A DNA stretch of 64,000 nucleotides from positions 1 through 64,000 of the forward strand of contig JAOPYO010000471.1 in NCBI GenBank assembly GCA_025964575.1, in the 5' to 3' direction. Source of the stretch: Actinomycetes bacterium. GTDB lineage: Bacteria; Actinomycetota; Actinomycetes; Streptosporangiales; Streptosporangiaceae. Numbering within the stretch: position 1 is the first letter of the stretch; each line of letters starts with the position of its first letter. The notes beneath the pieces were generated by a model, which was not told the origin of the DNA, ran no database searches, and saw only the letters and a list, made by a program, of their open reading frames with translations. Below, in pieces: positions 25,418 to 33,458 of this stretch. Position numbers and translations under genes: made by a program.

Positions 25418-26737
25418 TCACGAGGTGGCCGGTGAATTGGTGGGTGTTTCAGGCCTGACGACAACCTGCCGAAGATAGAGATCGCGGAACGTCACCGGGC
25501 CGCGAGGACCGGGCACCCGATCGAGGTTGATGCCGGTTTCGGGAATCGAGAACAACTTGAAACCATCGAGAAGGCGAGGAGTCGCATTGTGGAAGGCGCC
25601 AGTGCCGATGTAGGAGCTCAAGAATTCCTCGACGACGTCCTCGTCTTCGGCGATCACTCCCGCCGCCAGCCCGGAGGTCTGCTCGTTGGCTATCCGGGCG
25701 GCCTCAGCCGGTCCGCGCACTGAGGTGATGGTGACGGTCGCTTCACGGCCGGTTTCCAATGCCCACTCACGGCCGAGTTCATGGTCATGAGGGGGCAGCG
25801 ACGCGGTGATGCCCAGCCGGTTGAGCAGAGGCAGTGTGCTAGCGGTCATCTCCTGCCAGATCGTGTCCTTGACGAGAAGGAGGTTGAGACGATTGCAGAC
25901 ACCGAGACGGTCGAGGCTGGCTTCGATGAGGTCGGCGACCAGCTGCCGATCGGCGGAGTCGTCTACATAGATGACGGCGCCGCCGTCGGCGTGCGCGAGG
26001 GTCCGGACCCCGCACTGTGCGGCCTCGGCGGCCAGAGTCCGCGTGCTGCTACCACTTCCACGCAGGATCACCAGCGGCAGTAGCGCCGGCTGCCGGACGA
26101 GAGCGCGGGCCATCTGCTGGCCGGGGACTCGGATGAGCTGGATGACGCGGTGGTCGAGGCCTACGTCCCGGAGGGAAGGCTCGATGACATGGCTGACGAG
26201 GCCGATGGCGGAGCGGAGCGCCGCCGAACCCGTCCTGAGAACACCGGCGTTGCGCGACTTGATGAGCTGCGATGCGATGTCCACGACGACGTTGGGCCGA
26301 GCTTCGAAGTTCGCACCGATGACGCCCACCGGTCGGCGCCACTCCTCAAGCACCAGATTGCCGTGCATGCTGCGGATCCGACGACGGGAGGGGTCCGATG
26401 GCGCGTCGGCCAGAGCCAGCAGCTGCGCGGACATGGCCTCCAGCCGCTCCTCACCCAGCCGCAGCCGGTCGAGCAGAGCCCCCGACGTGCCGGCGGCCTC
26501 GGCGTCCCGGAGGTCTTCCTCGTTGGCCGCCAGCACAGGCGTGGTCACTTCGAGCAGACGGCGCGCCATCGTCCTCAGCGCCGCGTCCACGACGTCGGCC
26601 GACGCGGCGACGAGAGACCCTGCGGCTTCGTGAGCGGTTCGCGCCGCTCCTGCGACGATCTCCGCCGACTCTGCCTCGGCCAGCGGCGCACCATCCCGGA
26701 CGTCGGCCTGTTCGGGAAGGACACCGTCGTTGGTCAT
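25418..26737 (-). CDS. Divergent ProA-like protein (glutamate-5-semialdehyde dehydrogenase/gamma-glutamyl phosphate reductase family)
   Basis: A 439-residue member of the ProA branch of the aldehyde dehydrogenase superfamily. ProA reduces gamma-glutamyl phosphate to glutamate semialdehyde in proline synthesis. Recognisable segments are AARTAHEAAGSLV, PVGVIGANFEARPNVVVDIASQLIKSRNAGVLRTGSAA, RGSGSSTRTLAAEA, TLAHADGGAVIYVDDSAD and the nucleophile Cys in LDRLGVCNRLNLLLV. The usual proline-enzyme sequence there is closer to PAVCNAMETLLV, and an extended N-terminal 25 residues is unusual. With no proB or obg nearby, this is likely a second, specialised copy. It could reduce another acyl phosphate (inference). 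The product points away from the GntR gene on its right. Confidence 0.75.
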   Translation of the reverse strand: MTNDGVLPEQADVRDGAPLAEAESAEIVAGAARTAHEAAGSLVAASADVVDAALRTMARRLLEVTTPVLAANEEDLRDAEAAGTSGALLDRLRLGEERLEAMSAQLLALADAPSDPSRRRIRSMHGNLVLEEWRRPVGVIGANFEARPNVVVDIASQLIKSRNAGVLRTGSAALRSAIGLVSHVIEPSLRDVGLDHRVIQLIRVPGQQMARALVRQPALLPLVILRGSGSSTRTLAAEAAQCGVRTLAHADGGAVIYVDDSADRQLVADLIEASLDRLGVCNRLNLLLVKDTIWQEMTASTLPLLNRLGITASLPPHDHELGREWALETGREATVTITSVRGPAEAARIANEQTSGLAAGVIAEDEDVVEEFLSSYIGTGAFHNATPRLLDGFKLFSIPETGINLDRVPGPRGPVTFRDLYLRQVVVRPETPTNSPATS

Positions 26738-27012
26738 GATCTTTCCTTCGCTATCTGGTCAGCAGATCGACCTCGGTCAACCTGTTCGGCTTCCGAACCA
26801 GACCCTGCCGAGCACCTACGACGAGCTGACGGAGGAGGGCTGGGTCTACGTGGTGCCGGCCTCGACGACGACAGGGCGTGTCTCGTAGATCAATGTCCTG
26901 CTGCGATGGGTGAGATCCACGAGACACGCCCTAGACTGCTGGCGATCTTTGGTCGACAGTCTTCAGCGGACTGCGGGGCGGTCTCTGGTCGATTGTTGAA
27001 CAAGGAGCTTCC
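26738..27012. other. Intergenic region with a long inverted repeat and a possible gene remnant
   Basis: Between the starts of two divergent genes. A perfect 14-bp inverted repeat, AGGGCGTGTCTCGT (26873-26886) and ACGAGACACGCCCT (26919-26932), encloses 32 bp. To its left a rightward open frame, 26751-26888, reads as plausible protein ending in STYDELTEEGWVYVVPAS and stops inside the repeat. It has no start codon in its own frame and may be a gene remnant. To the right, AAGGAG just before 27013 serves the GntR gene. Confidence 0.5.
26873..26932. repeat. 14-bp perfect inverted repeat with 32-bp spacer
   Basis: The arms match at 14 of 14 positions. It could be a hairpin, an operator, or paired ends of a tiny insertion-sequence remnant; the GGGCGTGTCTC end looks like IS-type terminal repeats, but no transposase or target duplication is visible. 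Confidence 0.5.
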
Positions 27013-27720
27013 ATGGTCAAGTCTTCAGAGTCGGGTCCGCCAGGGGACATGTCTGATCTCCCCGCCCTGCAGCCGCTGCCCACGGCCGCGGAGCGGGCGG
27101 CCGACGTGATCAGGCAGAACATCTTCGAGGGGAGATTCACACCTGGCACGGCGCTGCCTGAGGCCACCTTGTCAAGGGCCCTCCGGGTTTCCCGCAACAC
27201 CGTCCGTGAGGCATTCCGGACGCTGATCGGAGAGCACCTGCTCGCATATGAGACGCACAAGGGAGTGATGGTTCGGCGGCTCACCGCAGATGATGTTCGC
27301 GATATATACAAACTGCGCCGCATGTTCGAGCTCACTGCAATCGATCTTGCCATAGGAGGTCATCATGGGCTGGAGGTCGTCGAACTCAGTGAGATTGTTG
27401 CTGCCGCCGAGCAAGCAGCCGAGGATGGCCTTTGGTCGGAGGTCGGAACCGCTAACCTACGGTTCCATGCCGCGGTCGTGGAAACTCATCGCAGTGATCG
27501 AATAAATGAGATCTTTCGCCGTCTCATGACCGAGCTTCGTCTGGGATTCCTGGCCGCCGAGGATCCGGCCTCCTTCCACGGCCCATTTCTCGTACGCAAT
27601 CGTAGGATCCATGATTACGTGGCCGGTGGAAGAATGATGGAAGCGCGTCAGGAACTGGCTGCATATCTAGATGACGCCGAGGGCCCTGTCGTCAGGGCGG
27701 TCCAGGGATTCCAGGGATGA
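27013..27720 (+). CDS. GntR-family regulator with FCD effector domain
   Basis: A 235-residue repressor. The winged helix-turn-helix covers about residues 25-90 (AADVIRQNIFEGRFTPGTALPEATLSRALRVSRNTVREAFRTLIGEHLL). An all-helical FCD domain follows (LRRMFELTAIDLAI; NLRFHAAVVETHRSDRINEIFRRL; RNRRIHDYVAGG), with the histidines that bind metal in this family. The start ATG 27013 has AAGGAG five bases upstream. The stop is only two bases from the stop of convergent cvnD, with no room for a terminator between them. Codon third positions are less GC-rich than in neighbours (for example GATATATACAAA), hinting at different ancestry. Targets are unknown; the proA-like gene and the terpene/conservon locus are nearest. 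Confidence 0.88.
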   Translation: MVKSSESGPPGDMSDLPALQPLPTAAERAADVIRQNIFEGRFTPGTALPEATLSRALRVSRNTVREAFRTLIGEHLLAYETHKGVMVRRLTADDVRDIYKLRRMFELTAIDLAIGGHHGLEVVELSEIVAAAEQAAEDGLWSEVGTANLRFHAAVVETHRSDRINEIFRRLMTELRLGFLAAEDPASFHGPFLVRNRRIHDYVAGGRMMEARQELAAYLDDAEGPVVRAVQGFQG

Positions 27721-27722
27721 CG

Positions 27723-28364
27723 TCACTGCGCACCTGGTGCCAGATCGGACCGTCTCAGTGACCGTTGCATGCCGGGATGGGCATCTGCCACCGCGTCGGC
27801 TCGGAGGGCGTGCTCGACAAGGGTGATCAGCACCTGCTTGGCGGAGTCGCGCTGCCGAACATCGCACAGGACGATCGGCACGTCGGGATCGATGTCCAGG
27901 GCCGTGCGGATCTTCTCCACGGTGTGCCTGCGGGCGCCTTCGAAGCAGTTGACGGCGACCACGAACGGAGTGTTGCGCCGCTCGAAGTAGTCGATGGAGG
28001 CGAAGCTGGCGGTGAGCCGCCGGGTGTCGGCCAGGACGACCGCGCCGATCGCACCATTGGACAGCTCATCCCACATGAACCAGAAGCGCTCCTGGCCCGG
28101 TGTCCCGAACAGATAGAGCGCGATGCCGTCCGGAAAGGTGATGCGGCCGAAGTCCATGGCGACGGTCGTCGTGCTCTTGCTCTCGACGCCCTGGATGTCG
28201 TCGATGCCGGTGCTCGCGTCGGTGAGCACCTCCTCGGTACGCAGCGGACGGATCTCGCTGACCGATCCGACCATGGTGGTCTTGCCGACGCCGAACCCTC
28301 CGGCCACGAGGATCTTGAGGGCTACCAGCGGGCCGTTCTCGGAGTCATAGGGCGCGGAGGTCAT
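27723..28364 (-). CDS. cvnD: Conservon GTPase CvnD (first conservon)
   Basis: A 213-residue Ras/MglA-like small GTPase. G1 is GGFGVGKTTMVGS (residues 22-34), the switch region TEEVLTDASTGIDD follows, G3 is FGTPGQERFWFMW, and the NKxD position reads VAVNCFEGARR, as in conservon GTPases where Lys-x-Asp is not kept. It is the last gene of cvnABCD and begins 20 bases inside cvnC. In Streptomyces, CvnA-D form a membrane-associated complex resembling eukaryotic G-protein-coupled signalling. The C-terminal tail of about 20 residues (MQRSLRRSDLAPGAQ) is absent from the second copy at 40733. Confidence 0.93.
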   Translation of the reverse strand: MTSAPYDSENGPLVALKILVAGGFGVGKTTMVGSVSEIRPLRTEEVLTDASTGIDDIQGVESKSTTTVAMDFGRITFPDGIALYLFGTPGQERFWFMWDELSNGAIGAVVLADTRRLTASFASIDYFERRNTPFVVAVNCFEGARRHTVEKIRTALDIDPDVPIVLCDVRQRDSAKQVLITLVEHALRADAVADAHPGMQRSLRRSDLAPGAQ

Positions 28365-28725
28365 TGAGCACTTTCCTGAGGAGGAACTGATCGGACTGCT
28401 CGGACGGCACCGCCAGTCGCCGCACCTCGATCAGCCCCTGGGACTGCAGGTCTCCCAGGAGCACCCGGACCACGCCGAGTGCGAGATCCAGTTCCGAGGC
28501 GAGGTCGGCGACGGTGTTCGGTCGCTGGCAGAGTCCCAGCAGCTGTCGCTGCTCGGGTGACAGCCGGACGTGGTCCGGGGGCGTACGTCCTGTAGCGACG
28601 AGGAGTGTGACCAGGTCGAGGCGGTCGCCCAGCGGTTTGGTCCGGCCGCGCGTCATGGCGTACGGCCGGACGATGGGGCCGGCCTCCTCGTCGATCCATC
28701 TCTCTTCCCGGGGATCCATGGTCAT
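28345..28725 (-). CDS. cvnC: Conservon DUF742 protein CvnC (first conservon)
   Basis: A 126-residue DUF742 protein. It has the standard pattern PREERWIDEEAGPIVRPYAMTRGRT near the N-terminus and a winged-helix-like core (LCQRPNTVADLASELDLALGVVRVLLGDLQSQGLIEV). It ends with LLRKVLNDLRAL, the family's usual last residues. The start ATG 28725 overlaps the cvnB stop (ATGA). A longer open frame from 28857 runs through cvnB and is rejected. Its role is thought to be as an adaptor in the CvnA-D complex. Confidence 0.92.
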   Translation of the reverse strand: MTMDPREERWIDEEAGPIVRPYAMTRGRTKPLGDRLDLVTLLVATGRTPPDHVRLSPEQRQLLGLCQRPNTVADLASELDLALGVVRVLLGDLQSQGLIEVRRLAVPSEQSDQFLLRKVLNDLRAL

Positions 28726-29141
28726 CCCGAGCCGGGCGTCGGTTCCGCCGATCTCGGGGCCGCGGTGAGGTGCCTGCGCACGCGCTTGACCAGCAAGGCC
28801 ATCTCGTAGGCGACGAGGCCGGCGTTGGCACCCGCGTCGCTCAGCACGGCCAGGCAACTTCCGGTCCCGGCCGACGTCACGAAGAAGAGCGCGTCCTCCA
28901 TCTCGATGACCGTCTGACGTACCTCGCCGGCCTCGAAGTGCTGGCGGGCACCGTTGGCCAGGCTGTAGAAGCCGGCGGCCAGGGCGGCGAAGTACTCGCT
29001 GTCATCCCTGCTGACGTTGCGGGACGCCGCCATCACCAGGCCGTCGCGCGACAGAACCACGGCCCTGCGCACCTCACCGACCCGGTCGACCAGATCGTCC
29101 AGCAGCCAGCCCAGTTCTCCTGTCACATGAGATTGAGTCAC
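28722..29141 (-). CDS. cvnB: Conservon Roadblock/LC7 protein CvnB (first conservon)
   Basis: A 139-residue Roadblock/LC7-fold protein: ELGWLLDDLVDRVGEVRRAVVLSRDGLVMAAS at the start and SCLAVLSDAGANAGLVAYEMALLVKRV later. Such proteins act with small GTPases, often as GTPase-activating partners (MglB-type). GTG 29141 overlaps the cvnA stop (GTGA), with GGGGG upstream. Paralogous to the protein at 39971. Confidence 0.93.
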   Translation of the reverse strand: MTQSHVTGELGWLLDDLVDRVGEVRRAVVLSRDGLVMAASRNVSRDDSEYFAALAAGFYSLANGARQHFEAGEVRQTVIEMEDALFFVTSAGTGSCLAVLSDAGANAGLVAYEMALLVKRVRRHLTAAPRSAEPTPGSG

Positions 29142-31465
29142 GTGTCACCCCCTTCTTTCCCCTGCTCGAACAGGAATTGATCTTCCTCTTCGTCATCGCG
29201 GCCGCGCAACCAGCCCGTCTGCAGCGAGGCCATGAGGTCACGGGTCTCTTCGGGACGGCGGTCGGCCGTGGAGTCCTCGGGCGCCGACCCGGACTTTTTG
29301 CGCAGTTGCGGGGCCAGATTGGCCTGCCGGATGCGCCGCGGCAATTCGTCCTCGTCGTCCTCGTCGTCCTCCTCGGCGGAGTCGACGACGGCAGAGCCGG
29401 TGATCTGCCTGGGCTCGAACCATCCATGTGAAGCGGACGAGACCGAAATCGGGGTGGAGGCGACCGGCTGCGGGCGCAGGAAGGTGACAGGCTTGCCGAC
29501 CGGCGGCTCCAGGTCCGATTCCTCGTCCTGCATCACCAGCTCATGAGGGATCAGCACCACCGCCGTGGTGCCGCCGTACGCCGACGGCTGCAGAGTCACG
29601 CGGATGCCATGGCGGGCGGCCAACCTGGAGACGACGAACAGCCCGAGCCGGTCGCTGTCGGCCAGATCGAACTCGGGCGGCCGCACCAGCCGCTGGTTGA
29701 GCTCGTCCAGTTCACTGGTATTCAGACCGATGCCACGGTCCACGATCTCCACTGCGAAGCCGTTGGCCACCATCTCGCCGCGGACCTGGACCTCCGTCGG
29801 TGGAGGTGAGAAGGCCGTCGCGTTCTCGATCAGCTCGGCCAGCAGGTGGATGACGTCGGCCACCGCCGCGGCGGCCAGCGAGGCGGGTGACGAGGACATC
29901 ACATCGACCCGGGTGTAGTCCTCCACCTCGCCGAGGGCGCCGCGCAACACGTCCTCGATCTGCACGGGCCTGCTCCATCCTCGGCCGGCGGGAGCACCGG
30001 AAAGGATGACCAGGCCTTCCGCATGACGGCGCATGCGGGTGGTGAGGTGGTCCAGCCGGAAGAGATCCTCGAGTTCCTCGGGCTCGGAGGCGCGACGCTC
30101 CATGGCGTCGAGCATGCGCAACTGCCGGTGCAGGAGGGACTGACTGCGCCAGGCCAGGTTCAGAAAGACCCGGCTGACACCCTTGCGCAGATAGGCCTCT
30201 CCGACGGCGGTGTCGATCGCCGTGCGCTGCACCCGGGTGAAGGCGTCGGCGACTCGGGAGATTTCCGTGGTCTTCCCGACCTGGAGCGGCGGGACCTCCG
30301 CGTCCACGTCCACGTCCTCACCGCGGCGAAGTCGCGCGACGACCCGGGGCAGCCGTTCCTCGGCCAGGTCCTGTGCCGCCCGTTGCAGGCCGCCGAGTTC
30401 CCGGGACAGGTTCCGGGCGAACAGGATCGACAGGATGATGGAGGCCAGCACGGCGATCAGGCCCAGCCCGCCCGCCAGGAACAGTCGGAACAGAATCCGA
30501 TCGCCGATCGGCTGGGCGCGATCCTTGAGGGCCGCGCCCGCCTGGGTGACCGACTGCCCCCATGCCAACGAGAGCGGGGTGATGGTCGCCTGCCACGCCG
30601 CGGCCGGTAGCCGGGTCTTGGTCTTGGCGGCGACGATCCCGTCCTCCATCGCCCGGAGGCGCACGAACTCTGGGGATTCGACCACCCGCTGCACCGAGTC
30701 GCGCAGGGTGCCGCTCAGGTCCGCGAGCCCGGTGTCGAACGTCTGCCGCTGCTGGGCCGACCACTGCACGAAGGCGGTGTGCTCGGGGGTGGTCATCCGA
30801 CCACCGGCCGCCTGCACGGCCGTGACCAGCGCGTCTTCGCGCAGCATGTAGTCCTGTGCCCAGCCGACGGCGACGAGCCCACGGCCTTGCTGAAAGATGT
30901 CGAGATCATCGACGACCCCCGTGCTGCTGAAGAGCCGGATGGCGGCGTCGAACATGTCGCCATAGGCAGCGATCGCATGCACGTCGTCCGTTTGGTTCGA
31001 GTCGATCGAATCGCGGAGGGCGCCCAGTTGGTCGAGCTGCTGGTTGAGGTCGGTCAGACGCTGCTCGATCGTGCTGCCCGCCGCGCCATCGACCTTGGCG
31101 GACGGCGCGGTCTTGCGGAAATATGTCTCCGCCGCGTTCGTTCGTACTCGCTGGCCCTGGAGTTGCTGGCGGCCCTGGCGCCCGTGGGAGCCCACGTAGA
31201 GGGCGGTCAGCGCTCGCTCCTGCTGCAGCTGCGCCGTCAGGGAGGCGCCCGGAATGAAGATCTTGTCGTATGTCGTGGCGATGGCGTTCTTGTTGAGAGC
31301 CGCGCCGAGGGTGGCGCTCGCCGCGAATCCCCAGAGTCCGACGAGGGACAGCAGAGGGATGACGAGCAGTGCCGTGATCCGCATCCGAACGGAGCGCGTT
31401 CTGGGCCGCTTGGGGCCCTTGCCGTCTTCGCTCGCCGAGGCGCGCCGGGTCCACTCGGGAAGCAC
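29138..31465 (-). CDS. cvnA: Conservon sensor-kinase-like protein CvnA (first conservon)
   Basis: A 775-residue membrane protein. It starts at GTG 31465, which has AAGGAG nine bases upstream; the open frame continues to 31666 without a better site. A first membrane helix (about residues 30-53) is followed by a nitrate/nitrite-sensing-like extracytoplasmic domain beginning TAQLQQERALTALYVG. A second helix (about 325-350) leads into a HAMP-like linker. Then comes a histidine-kinase-like segment (HRQLRMLDAMERR; LEDLFRLDHLTTRMRRHAEGLVILSG) and an HATPase domain with N-box HLLAELIENATAFSPP near 540 and DRGIGL. The last 170 residues are acidic and low in complexity, as in other CvnA proteins. Sensor of the first conservon; ligand unknown. 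Confidence 0.93.
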   Translation of the reverse strand: MLPEWTRRASASEDGKGPKRPRTRSVRMRITALLVIPLLSLVGLWGFAASATLGAALNKNAIATTYDKIFIPGASLTAQLQQERALTALYVGSHGRQGRQQLQGQRVRTNAAETYFRKTAPSAKVDGAAGSTIEQRLTDLNQQLDQLGALRDSIDSNQTDDVHAIAAYGDMFDAAIRLFSSTGVVDDLDIFQQGRGLVAVGWAQDYMLREDALVTAVQAAGGRMTTPEHTAFVQWSAQQRQTFDTGLADLSGTLRDSVQRVVESPEFVRLRAMEDGIVAAKTKTRLPAAAWQATITPLSLAWGQSVTQAGAALKDRAQPIGDRILFRLFLAGGLGLIAVLASIILSILFARNLSRELGGLQRAAQDLAEERLPRVVARLRRGEDVDVDAEVPPLQVGKTTEISRVADAFTRVQRTAIDTAVGEAYLRKGVSRVFLNLAWRSQSLLHRQLRMLDAMERRASEPEELEDLFRLDHLTTRMRRHAEGLVILSGAPAGRGWSRPVQIEDVLRGALGEVEDYTRVDVMSSSPASLAAAAVADVIHLLAELIENATAFSPPPTEVQVRGEMVANGFAVEIVDRGIGLNTSELDELNQRLVRPPEFDLADSDRLGLFVVSRLAARHGIRVTLQPSAYGGTTAVVLIPHELVMQDEESDLEPPVGKPVTFLRPQPVASTPISVSSASHGWFEPRQITGSAVVDSAEEDDEDDEDELPRRIRQANLAPQLRKKSGSAPEDSTADRRPEETRDLMASLQTGWLRGRDDEEEDQFLFEQGKEGGDT

Positions 31466-31769
31466 GAGATCTAGCTCCTTGTGATGATCGCAGCGATCAC
31501 GTCGCCGGCCGTCCGACACCGCCCGAGAAATCTGTTCAGTGTCGTCTATACCGTCACACCGACCCCCCAGTGCAGCTATGGTGCCCGTCGTCTCAGCGAG
31601 ATGCAAGAGCCTCTGCATGTTCCGATGCACGTGCATGCCTGCTACGAAGCGGTCATCACCGCCCATGGAGCATGGCCACTTTGCTCTTTCGTTACCTGAA
31701 ACGTGCGGCTCCCGCCGGGTAACCCAGACCCGGTGCCGACGCCCACCGCCTGATGGACGAGGACGGTCT
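31466..31769. other. Intergenic region between the polyprenyl synthase gene and cvnA
   Basis: About 300 bp without a supported gene. Two palindromes are visible: TGATCG-CAG-CGATCA at 31485-31499, only 20 bp from the cvnA start and just upstream of its AAGGAG, and the perfect 12-mer ATGCACGTGCAT at 31625-31636. Either may be a regulator site for an internal cvnA promoter. No clear terminator follows the synthase gene (ends at 31770), so read-through into cvnA is possible. Confidence 0.4.
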
Positions 31770-32828
31770 TCAGCGGGTGCGGTCGACGAGGAAGCGGGAC
31801 AACACCGCCAACTCGTGGGCGGCCGTAGCGTCCAGGTCGGCGGTGTCGAGGATGCGCAGGGCCTGGGAGACGTTCAGATCGGCCTCCGCCTCGGCGAAGG
31901 AACGCCCGCCCGCCTCCGAGATCAGTTCGGCGGCCTGGACCAGGGAATCCTCGTCGTCCAGTGGCCCGGCGAGCAGGACGGCGAGCCGCCGCCCCGCAGG
32001 CGTTCCCGACGCGAGCGCTGCGACCACCGGGAGGGTCTTCTTGGCCTGCCGCAGATCGTTGAAGACGGGCTTGCCGGTGAGGGAGGGGTCGCCCCAGATG
32101 CCGAGCAGATCGTCGACCGCCTGGAAGGCGAGCCCCAGATGACGGCCCATCCGTGCCAGCGCGTCGGCCAGGGCGGGCGGCCCGCCGCCGAGCAGGGTGC
32201 CGACCGCGGCGGCACACCCGAGCAGTGAGCCGGTCTTGCCGACGGCCATGGCGCGATACTCCTCGACGGTGACCGCATGTGGACCGGACCATGGGCGGGT
32301 CTCGAAGGCGACGTCCTCGGCCTGGCCGTGGACCAGTTCGACCAGGGCCTCGGCCAGCCGCTGCACCGCGAGCGCGCTATATCTCTCCGCGGTCTGGGCG
32401 AGGGTGAACATGGCGAGGGCCAGCAATCCATCACCGGCCAGCACGGCCGGCCCGACGCCGTACTGCTTCCACGCCGTCGCGCGGTGACGGCGCTGCTCGT
32501 CGCCGTCCATGATGTCGTCGTGGACCAGGGAGAAGGCGTGCACCAACTCCACCGCGACCGCTCCGCTGACCGCCACCTCCGGGGGCGATCCCACGGACTC
32601 GGCGCACAGCATCGCGAAGGCAGGCCGCAGGGCCTTGCCGCCCTCAGCCTCACGGGGAGTGCCGTCCGCCTCGACCCAGCCGAACGTGAAGGCCGCCATC
32701 CGCCCGGGCCAGGGATGCAATCGGCCGACCGCTTCCCTCAGGGCCGGATCGACCAATCGCCGGCACCGAGCGAGAACTCTGGCCACTTCACCAACGGCCT
32801 CTTGCGGGTCGGAGACGTCCAGCGTCAT
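31770..32828 (-). CDS. Polyprenyl (probably geranylgeranyl) diphosphate synthase
   Basis: A 352-residue all-alpha trans-prenyltransferase that condenses isopentenyl diphosphate with an allylic diphosphate. The first aspartate-rich motif is in FSLVHDDIMDGDEQRRHR (about residues 98-115) and the second in FQAVDDLLGIWGD (about 233). The chain-length region upstream of the first motif (VELVHAFSLVH) is that of common actinobacterial C20/C15 enzymes and does not decide product length by eye. Because a class II cyclase of the diterpene type lies across the divergent region, GGPP is the likely product (inference). It starts at ATG 32828, the first gene of the leftward transcript leading into the first conservon. 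Confidence 0.9.
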   Translation of the reverse strand: MTLDVSDPQEAVGEVARVLARCRRLVDPALREAVGRLHPWPGRMAAFTFGWVEADGTPREAEGGKALRPAFAMLCAESVGSPPEVAVSGAVAVELVHAFSLVHDDIMDGDEQRRHRATAWKQYGVGPAVLAGDGLLALAMFTLAQTAERYSALAVQRLAEALVELVHGQAEDVAFETRPWSGPHAVTVEEYRAMAVGKTGSLLGCAAAVGTLLGGGPPALADALARMGRHLGLAFQAVDDLLGIWGDPSLTGKPVFNDLRQAKKTLPVVAALASGTPAGRRLAVLLAGPLDDEDSLVQAAELISEAGGRSFAEAEADLNVSQALRILDTADLDATAAHELAVLSRFLVDRTR

Positions 32829-33458
32829 GAAAGCTCAGTCCTAGCGGGTATCAGATGCTGAAGATCCTAAGCCGAGGGTTCCCGGAAAAGCGGTAGATCG
32901 AAACCGCAAAACTGTCTTGACCTTCGAGTCATGTCAGTTGTCGGGCCGTTGAGTAACGATTGGTCTCCCTGAAGCGCAGCGCTTATCCCGCCTATCGGTG
33001 GCCTCTGACGGAAAGAAATCAAACCGATACGTAGCGTGATCGACCGGCGTTTCGTCGGCAATTCATGCACCGGTGTCCCCGAGTCTCCTCTGCGGTCCGC
33101 CCGACCACCGAGGCGATGTGGCATCTCGTGGGTACGCCTCCCGCGCAAGCTCCTGATCAGGTGATTCAGATAGAAGCATTCATGTAAAGCGTCTATCCCT
33201 ATCGACTTCGAGTGATCAATATCACTCCCGGTACGTTCCAATCGCAGCGTTCGATGATCTTGCCTGCCCTGGATGGCCATGTAATACTCCGGTTAAGCAT
33301 GAATCGCTACAAAGGTTACAAAAACTCGACAGAAAGCCAACCCACTTCCCGTGCGGCGCCCCGTGCGGGACCGCCCGAATAGCTTGAGCATCGTTATTTG
33401 CTTTCATCCGAGCAATGCCATTCCAGGTGTTGCCGCCCGGAAGTGGGGATGGTTCACA
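32829..33458. promoter_or_regulatory. 630-bp divergent control region of the terpene/conservon locus
   Basis: No supported gene. The base composition is clearly more AT-rich than the flanks. It must hold the promoters for both arms of the locus. A hyphenated palindrome, GAGTGAT-CAAT-ATCACTC, lies at 33210-33227. A weak rightward promoter candidate, TTGCCT (33260-33265) with AATACT (33283-33288) 17 bp later, sits about 170 bp ahead of the P450 start. Its length is unusual for so compact a genome. Confidence 0.5.
33210..33227. promoter_or_regulatory. Hyphenated palindrome GAGTGAT-N4-ATCACTC, candidate operator
   Basis: Seven-base arms match perfectly around CAAT. It is located between the divergent starts at 32828 and 33459 and about 33 bp upstream of a possible -35 for the P450 arm. 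Suitable for a dimeric regulator controlling both arms; the regulator is not identified. Confidence 0.45.

Noticed and set aside
32867-33280. A 137-codon leftward gene in the terpene control region
   Set aside because: The translation has no family signal, and the AT-rich region has no codon-position bias or convincing ribosome site.
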